A stretch of DNA of 64,000 nucleotides from Polychytrium aggregatum (lineage: Eukaryota; Chytridiomycota; Chytridiomycetes; Polychytriales). The notes under the pieces are model-generated. The model did not search any database. It was not told where the DNA came from and saw only the letters and a program-made list of their open reading frames with translations. Below, piece by piece: positions 35,301 through 46,203 of the stretch (the stretch's first letter is position 1; every line of letters starts with the position of its first letter). The stretch spans positions 62,001 to 126,000 of the forward strand of contig NW_026516243.1 in NCBI RefSeq assembly GCF_025602895.1, given 5' to 3'. Both the position numbers and the translations under genes were made by a program.

Positions 35301-37848
35301 TCACACCAGGCGCCCAACGTCGCCGCCCCGGGAGGCCATGTCGGGTTGGTACAGATTGACGAGCTCGGGCCGGTTCTCGGGAACAGCCGGCTGCAGGTGC
35401 GGGTCATAAGCATACCAATAAGTCTGCTCGTGCAATCCCCATTTGCCGCCGCGCCTCCGGAAGCTCTGTGGGTCGTGGCGTGAGAGCGAGCCGTCCGACT
35501 CCATGTCGTCGAGAGCCACAATGTCGCTATGGCCAGCGTTCTCGTCCACAATCGTCACCTCGGCCGTAATGTCGTACGATCGGTGCTGGTTGACAACCAG
35601 CTTCATGTGCCCGACAATCGTCTCGAAGGCGTTGACGGCCAGCGGCTCCTTGAACAAGAACCGCACTTGCTGCCAGTGCGTGCGGTCTGCGCCGGGCGCC
35701 GTCGATAGGTTGATTCCGCCAAGGTCAATGTCGAACCAGCCTGCGATGCCGTGGATGATTCCTGGGACAGACAAGTAAGGTCAGACCCGCCTCGCGTCAA
35801 CCAAACCCGACGCCGTGAATCTGCTGGTCGCAGCGGCGCCTGGCTCGAGCTGGTGGGCAAGAGAGCGACGCACTCACCCGTGTAGGGAATCTTCCACTTT
35901 ATCGGGATCGTCATGTTCTGCAGCTCCTCCATGGAGATGGTGCGAAAGTCCACTGGCAGTGGCAAGCGACGGGCACCGTTGAGTGACTTTGGCGAAGGGG
36001 CATCGACGTTGCCAACCGTGCTGATATGGTTCTTGCTGGTGCTCACTCACCGATATGACGCACGGCCTCGCCGAGCACCGAGCGCGGGTCAAATGCACCG
36101 ACAACCGGCTGGCGGATGTGGATGTGGATGTGGATGTGGATGTGGATGTGGATGTGGATGTGGATGTGGATGTGGATATGGATGTGGATGTGGATGTGGA
36201 TATGGATGTGGATGTGGATGTGGATGTGGATGTGGATGTGGATGTGGATGTGGATGTGGATGTGGATGTGGCCGGGTGGTTAGTCTTCGCTGTCGAGGTT
36301 GCAGGAGCACACGGCCTTTCGTTCCCGTTTCCCGTTGGATGGCCGTCCCAGCTGCATTTCGGGTCACGTACCTGTCCAAAGATCTCTTCCCGAGCGTCAT
36401 CGACCAGCGGGCTAAAGTCGACACCGTAAAAGTTGTCCTGCTCCCAAAACCGGACCTTGGTCATGGTCGTCAGCCACAGGTTGTGATCGGTAAACTGCAG
36501 CAGAGCCAGATGGTGTTGCACACCAAATCCAAAAACGTCAGCCATCCATTCGCTGGGTGCAAGGTCGCCCAGAGCCACATTGTCCTGCTACCCTGAAAGC
36601 CTTGCTTGTTGTGACGGAGGATCGAGCATCTCGCCTTACCGGTGCAATTGCGATTGTTCCAGCACTTGGGATCAGGGTTCCTCCGGGCTTCAGGAAGCGG
36701 TCGCGGGCCACCAGATACGACTCCAGCATGCGTTCATGGACCAGCAGCACGCCGATCGGCTCGCTGATGATGGTGTCGACGAGCGGGATGTCTGTCACAT
36801 CCTCGATCTTGCCTACAGAGGGTCCAGAGACAAAGCAGGATATCGATTGGAACATGGCGAGCCAGACAAGTGCGAGCCCAACGCCGAGTGCGGGATTGAT
36901 GGTGGATTGCAACCAGCCATAGTTACGCCCTCGTCGCCATGCTACCGTCGCCTGTCTGCGTATCCACTCTGGTCTCTGGTGAGCTGTGCGTGGGCTGCCG
37001 ATCCTCTGTCTGTGATGGCTCGACTATCCTCGAGTGGTATGTTGCTGGAAGCTGACCTCACCTTGGATCACCTTGATCCGGCCATGCATCCATGGATTCT
37101 TCGTGATGGCCGCGTCGACCATCTTCTGGATCCTGGTCGCCATTCCAGATGCCTCGACTGCGTACACCATTTTGGCTCCGGCCTGGAGGGCAAAGTACGA
37201 AAGGATGCCTGTCCATCGTTCCGACAACCGATCGTCCCCGAGGCAAGCATGAGCATATGTACCCATACACATACAGACAAACCGTTCCCGGCAGCCGGCC
37301 AAGCCAACAACTCAAGGGCAGCGGGGGCCGCTCTGGCTCGATCGAATACACATCCGGAGCCACCCTCCCCCCGAGGCGGAGAGACGATCGTCGACATTAC
37401 CACTTCCGGCTCCGACGTCCATCACGATCTTGTCCTTGAAGTGGTCGGGTCCATTCTGGGCGATGGCCGACTGGTAAAACGACGTTCGCACCGTGTCCTG
37501 CAGCATATTCTGCTGATGGACAAACTGCGCTGCAGTTCCAGAGAAGCGATCGTGCAAAGCAGAAGCTGGGTGTGAGTGCGCTGACTGGCGGCTGCAACAG
37601 TGCCGATCTGCAGGGCGGCACCGAATCGAGCCGACCGATTGCCCAGGACATTCATTCTTTGGTGCTTGCTCGGCTGGCTGGCTGGCTGGCTGGTTGTCTG
37701 GTTGCGATCCGGGTTTGGATCGGATAGCGCCCCTTGCCGGTGCATCCTGGTGTCGTGAGGCTCTGCAGACTTGGGCCTGCCGCAGCGCCACAGCACGCAG
37801 GTACTCACCGTAGTATGCAAAGTATGCCGGGTCCTTCTCGTTCGACAT
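35301..37848 (-). CDS. CARM1: Type I protein arginine methyltransferase, CARM1/PRMT4 class
   Basis: It transfers methyl groups from S-adenosylmethionine to arginine, giving asymmetric dimethylarginine; CARM1 acts on histone H3 and transcription or RNA factors. Exons on the minus strand: 37848-37809, 37529-37401, 37208-37062, 36812-36640, 36494-36372, 36108-36051, 35952-35878, 35761-35301; 401 residues, phases closing. Visible are the CARM1-type [11 protein letters not shown] helix, AdoMet motif [10 protein letters not shown] (residues 49-57), acidic YAVEAS, double-E loop [13 protein letters not shown] (Glu123, Glu132), APFTD-like strand and THW loop (276-278). SEP rather than SEW, and HGIAGWFD, favour CARM1 over PRMT1/3. 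At 401 residues it lacks most of the long C-terminal activation region of animal CARM1, and the N-terminal PH-like domain is absent. It shares a 318-bp divergent promoter with the glucosyltransferase gene. Confidence 0.92.
36115..36270. repeat. GATGTG hexamer satellite in a methyltransferase intron
   Basis: About 26 units of GATGTG, with occasional GATATG, fill most of the intron 36109-36371. On the coding strand CACATC units run up to a few bases from the splice acceptor of exon 36108-36051, where a polypyrimidine tract would be expected. Confidence 0.95.
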
Positions 37849-38166
37849 GCTGCAGGATGGCCGCTGGAATCCGCTGGATCGCTGGCGATCAGTCGCAAGA
37901 TCAGGCTGGCTTCCGGCTGGGTGCCAGGGCGCAATCGATTCCAAAGGCAGCCCGCGTGTGTGTGTGTGCGTGACTGGGGCGGCGCTGATTGGCCGGGATC
38001 GCGGCGAGACGAGACCGTCCTCGGTCGGGCGAGAGCGTGTGGCCAGGGGCTCTCTTGGGCTGGCTCGGATTCGACAACGGGCTCTGACCATCATCACCCG
38101 GCCTTGCGCGATCGTCGAAAGCAGCCCTCTGCTCCCGCTGGGCCCCTCCGTCGCAATCGCTCCGCC
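37849..38166. promoter_or_regulatory. Divergent promoter region, methyltransferase and UGGT genes
   Basis: The two start codons point away from each other across 318 bases. No clear TATA box was seen; a GTGTGTGTGTGCG run lies at 37,956-37,969. Assignment as a shared promoter rests on gene orientation. Confidence 0.6.
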
Positions 38167-41100
38167 ATGGGCTCTGCCAGATCCTTGATGCGTCTCTGTC
38201 TTCGCAGCTGCCTGCTTCTGTCGCTCGCGCTCTTTGCAGCGCCGGCGCAGGTGTGGGCCGACTCGCCTCCCGTTCGCTCGGCGCTCCTTGCCTGGGATGC
38301 TCCCCAGATCCAGCTCGAGCTTGTGTAAGCCGTCCCAGTGCAATCCAAGAGCATCGAGCCGCATCGCTGGAGGAGGGAAGGGCAGACCGACGATGTGTCC
38401 GACCTGCAGCGAGTACTCTGGCGCATTCACCGACACGATTGTCTGATGATGCTCACGCTATCTTATCCCGCATTGCCGTCGTCATGCCTGTGATTACTCA
38501 TCGACGATACCCGCTCAACGATGCCCTCTCCCCCTCGGCGATGCATGCTCGACGGGATCACACTTGGAAACTCAAACGCATTGACATGTCTCCAGCGAGC
38601 AACTCTATGCCACACAGGGCTCTGCATTTGTGTTTCCCCTGGTCTCGCAGTGGGCAGAGTCGGGTCTCTTTGCCTCGCAGGACTCTCCCAAGCACCTCTA
38701 TCAGCGGCTGATCGACGCCGTCGCTGAGCTGATCCCAGAAAACGATTTGTCGATGCTCAAGCTCTCGCTGGCCATCCATGAAGCCGCCCCCGCCATCCAA
38801 GCGTACCACCACTTTTACAACAACACCGTGCTGCCTGCATTCCAGTCGCGCGGTGGGCAATCCAAGTTTGATCCCGAGTGCGCTGTTTGGGCCGATGTCA
38901 AGGGCCGCCAGGCATGCTCGGTCGCCGCCTTGGATGACCTGATCAAGAACGTCGGGCAGCTCAATGGACATTTGTATGTGCGGCATGTGGACAGACTCTT
39001 TGTACTGCTCCTTGCAGCGCACAGCCGATTCCAGACTTGTCGCCAGCCAGCTAACTAACCCGATGCAAACTCGAATTACTCGTCCAATCTGCCATCAAAA
39101 ACTCGTGCCGCCGCTCTGCCCCTCCACCAGCCCCGAGGAGCTCCCCCTTGACCATATCTACGGCAAGACAGGCTTCCCGCTCGTTCTCTACGCCAATGTC
39201 GCAGCCGAGAGCTTCGCCCCGCTCCACAAGCGACTGATCCGCCTTGCCGACTCGGGTGCCTTCCGGTACATCCTGCGGTACCGCCCACCTGCGCACTCCA
39301 CCGCCGAGCGGCTGCATCTCTCTGGCTATGGAGTCGAGCTGGCCATCAAGAGCACCGAGTACAAAGTCACCGACGACCGCGATGTCGCCGAAGGTGTGTA
39401 GGGAACTCATGGGCCGATGCCGATGGGTGGCTGTCGGTGCTGATCAACATCCGTCCAGGCGAATGAACGGCCGCTGAGACCAAGGAAGCACTCGATTTGC
39501 CGAGCTCGTGCTCCGAATAGCAATGGCCAGAGCCGTGCATGTCATGGATCCAAAGCTTTCCCTCCTCGGAACCTGAACTGACTCTGTGCATGCGTTTGCA
39601 GGCACCGAAGCCAGCGCAACACCGGAGCGCGTCGATACTTCGAGCGAGCACGCTCTTGATCTGGACGAAGAGACCCCTGTCGTCAAGTCGCTGACCTCCA
39701 AGGATCTGCGCGGTAAGCTCCCTCGAACCAAGCCGCCATTCACGGTTGCTCCAGCGCTGGACAGCCACCTTCCGTTGATCGACTTGCTCGCGCATTCACT
39801 CCTTTATACAATCTGGCGTTTCTGACGATCCATTTCCGCGCCTCGGCGGACTGCTCGCCCCTCCTTAGAGCTGGGCCTGAAGACGGCTCAGTACATTCTC
39901 GACAGCAGCGACCCTCTGTCGACCCTGGCCAAGGTCAGCCAGAACTTCCCAAAGTACTCTCACCGACTCGTCGGCCAGGCTATCAACGACACCCTGCGTG
40001 ATGAAGTTGGACAGAACCAGGTCACGATCATGAACGGCGGAACCAGCGCCTTGTGGCTCAACGGAATCGAGCAGGACATTGAGCGTCTTGACATCTATCG
40101 GTAGGTGCACCTCCAGCCTCAACGGTGTGTCCATATATGTCTCTGGCACGATGGCTGGGGCGCCATGAGGCAGATCCAATTCGGCGCCTCGTTCATGCTG
40201 CCTCTTCCCATCGGCGGACTCCTTTGCTCCGTCTCACTCGCTCGTCCTGACAACCCCTCCCATCGTTCCTACCTTGGACCCCAAGCCTGATCAAAACCAT
40301 TCGATCCGAGTCCAAGATTGTATCGAGCCTCAAGTCGCTTGGCCTGACCTCCAAACAGTCGGTCGACCTCCTGACGACGTCGCTGGTGGACACGTCGACC
40401 CCACAGGGTCTGCCTTGGGGCGAGAGCTTTGACGTGCGCGATCCCAACGTGCTGTGGTGGAACAACCTCGAGAAGGACTCTCGATACATTCACTTCCCCA
40501 ACTCTCTTCGAGAGGTACGACCAACCTCCAGTGGGCAATCGATGTCGACTTCTGGATCGTATGGCCTGGCGACTGGTTGCATCGAGTCAAAGCCGAGTGA
40601 AACGTGCCTCCGCTCGAAGCGAGATCCGGGGCGGCCTCTCTATGCCACCCCCCCCCCGACAAATCACCCCATCTGGTCACTAACTCAACACTGTTCTTGT
40701 ATGCGCCGGCGCTAGCTTCTCCACCCGTCCTACCAACAGGGTCTCCGGTACATCCGAAAGAACATTTTTTCCGTCGTGATCTGTGCCGACCTCTCCTCCA
40801 CCGACCACCTGCACATCCTCAGCGAGACCCTGGACTTTGTCGTCAAGGGCGTGCCTCTCCGATTTGGCTTCATACCACTGGCAGGCGACGACGAGACTTG
40901 TAAGCAACGACTCGGCCTTCAGTCCACAGCAGCGTGATTGAGACTCTTGTTTTGGCAGGAGAAGGGCGGAGGGACCAAGGTGGGAACGTGCGCGTCCGCG
41001 GACACCGTTTGCTGACTCGATTGTACTCCTTGTGCTCGCTGCGCCAGCAACCCTGGCCGTCAAAGCTTTCCAGGCCCTCTGGATCGCCAACCGCAAGAGT

Positions 41101-44100
41101 CGGAAGCATCAGCGGCACTATATCGAGCAGGTGCGATCGCTATTTCACTAGCTGGTTGCTTGTATGCAGCCTTGATCGGCAAAGTCGTCGCGGTCGGCAG
41201 GATTGGACGACCAGAGCTAACTTGTACCCACTGTCGTGTGTCTGATGCCGATCGGCTGTATCCCTACATCTGTACCCATGGGTGCATCTCATACTACTCC
41301 ATGATCTGGCCTGAACGCACCAGTTGCACAAGCATCTGGTCAGTGCAGCCGCCGGATCAGTGTCGAAGGACGAGATTGTCGACTCGATCCACGCCATCTT
41401 CAAGGACATGACCGGGACCGCCCTTTCCAGCGCGCTCGCTGAGCACAAGGATGAGATTGACGCCTACATGAGCCAGATCCACGAGTTCCAGTCCAAGTTT
41501 GGACTGTCGCGCAAGGGCGGTATGTTCTTGAATGGAAAGTATATCGACCTGGACGAGGTAAGCAGCACCGCCAGTTGCGAGCCGGCTCGGGGGCATCGTT
41601 GACTCGAGAATGACTTTATTCATTTGTCCTCCTTCGCCTCTGATCGCTCTCCACCCCCATCTACAGTCCTACCAGCAGGCCATGATGCAGGCGTATTTTA
41701 CCCAGCTCGAGTGGCTGACCCAGCAGGTTCGTTTCCCTCTCAATGTTGCACGGCGTCGGCATCGATGTTCTTGACCTTGTCCAAGCGTGCCGCACCGCTC
41801 TAGCCCCTCATCTTGTCCGGTGCAGGGCTGACGCTTCGCATGTGGCCATGTAGATCTACACCCGCCAAGTGAGCGACAGCACAAAGTCTCTGTACAACTT
41901 CTTCCTGGGCCTCCCCGGCGTCTTCAAGCGGCGCAACCCATACATCTTCACCTCCGAGGCGCATCCGCTCCGAATGGTGAACCTGATGGGTCTCAAATCC
42001 GAAGAGCACACCAATCGCTTCGATAAGCTTGTCTATCTTACCGGCGTCGAGGCGCCTCAAGCTGACGACAGTGCTGAAAAGCCCGAAGCCAAGGCCCCGA
42101 GCAAGAGTGGTAGCGATGTCTCCCTTGTGATCATCTCTGATCTGGAGTCTCAGGATGGAGTTGACTTGGCTCTCGAAGCACTGGAATATGTGGTAATGAC
42201 TCGTTAGAACCGGCACTGCCGCTCCCGCTCAAGCCAGTTGCTGGCATTTCTCTGGCTGGGGATCCGATTTGCTCCGTTGTCTGGTCTGCTCGCCTTGATT
42301 GCTCACGACGATTTGCATCGACTCTGCCCCGTTGCGCTTGCTCTCAGCGCGGTGCACCCGACGTCCGCGTCAGCTTCGTTCACAACCCTCGGCAGCCCAC
42401 CAAGGTACTCAACATCAATCAGGCTCTTGGCCGTCACGACGGAGGCGCGCTGGAGCGTATCAACCATGCCAGCGAGATTCTCAAGCTTGGTCTGGCCTCG
42501 ATTCGCGCCGACCACGATGACGCCGTGCCTTTGCTCAGCCAGAGCTTTGTGACGGAGGAGTTGGGCCTGAACTCTGGCGATCGCGCCATCCTGATTAACG
42601 GTCGAGTAAGTGTTGCTGAGAGAAGCCAATGGCCGGGACGAGTCTGTTTGTGGCTGCCTCAAGAGACAGCTAATCTGCCGGGTCCAGTATCCCGGGCAGC
42701 CAATCTCGGCATGCATTGGTTTGCCATACCCTGCCTTCGTTTCTGATGCGCCTTCATTGGATGCTCTAGGTGGTCGGACCGCTCGCTCCCCAGTTCCAGT
42801 TCGCGGCCGAGGACTTCAAGACCCTAGTCCAGGCCGAGCTCCAGCAGCGCATCGGCACGGTTTCCAAGAAAGTCCGTGGGATCCTGGGCGATAGCAGACC
42901 TGCGTAAGCAATGATACGGGTCTGGCTCCTGCCGTCCCTTTGCACCATGATGGAAATGCAGCTTGGACTTTCTCGCAAGCGCCAATGACTCACCAGATCG
43001 TCGCCTCGCTTTGCATTCTGTCGATCGATACGCGGTTGCGTGACTCTGCAGTGATGAAATCTCGTCGATCATCCAGAAAGTGACATCCCTGGCTGGCGCT
43101 GTTGCTGCCGAGCCCGCCGGACTCTCCGCCACAGTGCAAGATCGGGCCTCGGCTGGAATTCTGGTCCAGTGGAAGGACAATCACTCGTATGTATCTCTCG
43201 CCCATCAGGTGGGGATGGTGTGCCTCTGCAGCGTCGCTGACACTTTCTCCGTTGTGACTCGCTCGCGCGTGGCTGCCTCAGTGCCTTCCAAGTCGGAGAT
43301 GCCGATTCTGCCTCAATCCACATTATTGCGGTCTTGGATCCGGTCAGCAAGGAGGCCCAGAAGGTCTCGTCGATCCTGAGCGTGCTCTCCAAGCTCGGCG
43401 GGATTCACATCAAGGTCCGGATGAACCCGCAGCTTAAGCTTGTGGATGTGCCCCTGATCCGATTCTACCGCTACGTACTCTCGCCCGAGCCTGCTTTTGA
43501 CGACTCTGGCGCCGTCGCCAGGGTCTCGGCAGAGTTCTTCAACATGCCTGTGGATCCCCTGCTCACGCTTGGCATGGACGTTCCCGGGGCCTGGCTTGTC
43601 ACCGCCGTGGAGTCTGTCCACGACCTCGATAACATCAAGCTCTCCAAAGCCAGCTCGGTCGAGGCCACCTTTGAGCTCGCGCATATCCTGACCGAGGGCC
43701 ACGCGCGGGAGATTCCTGGAAATCGCCCGCCCCGTGGCCTGCAGTTTATCTTGGGAACCGAGTCGAGTCCGGCTATGGTCGACACCATCACCATGGCCAA
43801 TCTGGGCTACCTGCAGTTCAAGGCCAACCCGGGTGTCTGGCGGCTGGGTCTCCGCGAGGGCCGCAGCCACGAGCTCTACACGATCGAGGGCGCCAGCACC
43901 AGCAGCACCTCGACCTCGACCGGAGCCAGTGACAAGAACGGCGTCGTCCAGGTCGTTCTCAATTCGTTCGAGGGCGTCACGATCTACCCTCGAGTGCGCA
44001 AGCTTCCAGGGAAGGAGAAGGAGGATGTTCTGCAGCCCGAGAAGCAGCCCGAGGCAAACACTGGCTTGTGGGCATCGCTCAAGTCGCGGTAAGTGGCATC

Positions 44101-46203
44101 GCGAGTCGATAGGCACAATGTGCAATGTGCAATGTGCAATGTGCAATGTGCAATGTGCAATGTGCAATGTGCAATGTGCAATGTGCAATGTGCAATGTGC
44201 AATGTGCAATGTGCAATGTGCAATGTGCAATGTGCAATGTGCAATGTGCAATGTGCAATGTGCAATGTGCAATGTGCAATGTGCAATGTGCAGTATGCAA
44301 TGTGCAATGTGCAATGTGCAATGTGCTTCGGTCATATTTCGCATCCCCAGCCCCTCCCCGCTGGAGTCGGTGATGGCATGACATCTGATCGGCTCGGTCC
44401 TGCATGGTACTCTCAGGGTCTTTGGCGCCCCCGCCAAGAACGCAACGACCATCAACGTCTTTTCGGTCGCCTCTGGTCATTTGTACGAGCGCTTCCTCGG
44501 CATCATGATGCTCAGCGTCGTCCAGCAGACACAGAGTCCCGTCAAGTTCTGGCTGATCGAGAACTTTTTGTCTCCAAAGTTCAAGGTAGCATTTGCGACT
44601 CTGTTTGAGCGAGCGAAGCACATCATGGTCTTGGAAGATGCAGCATGATGCAGTGTCGCTTTTGTGGATCCTGCATGGTGGAGGGTGGACTGCATATCGA
44701 ATATCGAATCCATGGTTGGTTGCGATGCTCATCAGCTTCGACATTCACTCCTACCTCCCGTCGCACTTGCACTATCCGACAATCAGAACTTCCTGCCTCA
44801 TCTCGCGCGAGAGCACAAGTTCGATTACGAACTGGTGACATGTGAGTGTTCGTCCAGACAGTCGCTGTTGTTGCACCCCCCCCCTCAACGCTTTGCTGCG
44901 AGTGCACCGATCCGACGGTGCTGCAATCCCGGCCCTCCGAGCTGCAGCATTTGGTAGCCAATAACTCATCCTGGCCGCACGTCCCCTTAGACAAGTGGCC
45001 CCACTGGCTCCGAGCGCAATCCGAGAAGCAGCGCACGATCTGGGGGTGAGTCGATGGATTGTGTGGCTGGTCTGAAGGTGTGCTGTCTCGGAAGCATCCG
45101 CGACACTCGCCTATCCCGACTAAATCCGTCTTTCTATCGCCCTCCCATGCCCGGCACCGCACAAGATACAAGATCCTGTTCCTGGATGTCCTCTTCCCCC
45201 TGAGTCTCGACAGAGTCATCTTTGTGGACGCTGATCAGGTATAGTCGCTGTCGGTGTGGTGTATGTCTCGTTTGCAATGGGTGATACTGCCAGGTCGCTG
45301 AGCTGCCTCTTTGGTTGTGTTGCTAGGTGGTGCGAACAGATCTCAAGGAGCTCGTCGAACTCGATATGAACGGCGCCCCGTACGGCTACACCCCCTTCTG
45401 CGACAGCCGCAAGGAGATGGATGGCTTCCGGTTCTGGAAGCACGGCTACTGGCAAACGCATCTGCAGGGCCTGCCTTACCACATCAGTGCCCTCTACGTC
45501 GTCGACCTGGTGCGCTTCCGCGAGATGGCGGCGGGCGACCGCCTGCGCCAGCAGTACCAGATGCTCAGCGCCGACCCCAACTCCCTTGCCAATCTGGACC
45601 AGGATCTGCCCAACAGCATGGTCCACCAGATTCCGATCTATTCTCTGCCTCAGGAGTGGTAAGCTTGAGTGATTCGGCCGGCGATATGTGGGATGCAAGT
45701 GCATGTCGGTGGCAGGAGCCTGCTGGGCTGCCGTTGTGTGAGAGCAGACTTCGGGGTTCTGACCCATATGCTCGAGTTTGCTGACGATTCCGTCGGCTTG
45801 CTAACAACTGTCTGTTTGACTGCAGGCTTTGGTGTGAGACCTGGTGCAGCGACGAACAGCTCAAGACGGCCAAGACCATCGATCTGGTGAGTGTTTGGCA
45901 TCGACGTCACGGGCGATGTGTTGGCCGACCACGACGGCTCTCCAGACATGGCCGAGGCAGCAAAGCCGACGCAAATGATGCACCTTGATGCACCATGGCC
46001 GTTTTGCGGTGCTGTTCTAATCCGACGTGTGAATCTGTAACCGCCAGTGCAACAACCCGCTGACCAAGGAGCCCAAGCTCGAGCGAGCCCGCCGGATCCT
46101 GCCAGAGTGGGAGGGTCTTGACGAACAGGTGCATGCAGTCGAAACCAAGGTTGCGACTGCACAGCAGGACGGCGGCGGTGGCAAGTTCAAGGACGAGCTG
46201 TAG
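38167..46203 (+). CDS. UGGT: UDP-glucose:glycoprotein glucosyltransferase
   Basis: The ER-lumen folding sensor that re-glucosylates misfolded N-glycoproteins for the calnexin cycle. Exons: 38167-38324, 38596-38973, 39131-39393, 39602-39712, 39869-40100, 40286-40514, 40716-40899, 41048-41130, 41324-41557, 41667-41726, 41854-42192, 42348-42605, 42770-42903, 43052-43186, 43282-44088, 44417-44585, 44787-44841, 44991-45045, 45166-45238, 45327-45658, 45826-45886, 46048-46203; 1501 residues, the usual UGGT length. A signal peptide (residues 1-33, ending near QVWA) is followed by [14 protein letters not shown]. Thioredoxin-like domains span about 40-950, a beta-sandwich about 950-1230, and the GT24 domain the rest: [42 protein letters not shown] with DxD at 1316-1318, [11 protein letters not shown] and [11 protein letters not shown]. 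It ends in KDEL (1498-1501), an ER retrieval signal. The start sits in a good context (GCCATGG). Confidence 0.96.
44116..44325. repeat. 7-bp TGCAATG satellite in a UGGT intron
   Basis: About 29 units of the heptamer (CAATGTG register), nearly perfect with one CAGTATG variant near 44,291, occupy most of intron 44089-44416. Seven bases do not divide by three, so all three frames stay open and give spurious Cys/Asn/Val/Gln/Ala/Met peptides. Confidence 0.97.

Noticed and set aside
36055-36429. Val-Asp or His-Pro repeat proteins over the GATGTG array
   Set aside because: The array is intronic in the methyltransferase gene, whose frame and phases close without it.
37312-38436. 374-codon minus-strand frame extending the methyltransferase N-terminus upstream
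   Set aside because: The extension is antisense to the UGGT first exon and promoter; ATG 37848 directly begins the CARM1-like sequence.
44116-44325. CRISPR-like repeat array
   Set aside because: Units are head-to-tail without spacers, and the sequence is eukaryotic with introns; the same applies to the other tandem repeats in the window.
43313-44455. 380-codon minus-strand frame and Cys/Asn/Gln repeat proteins over the 7-bp satellite
   Set aside because: A 7-bp repeat opens all six frames; the real coding strand is UGGT on plus.
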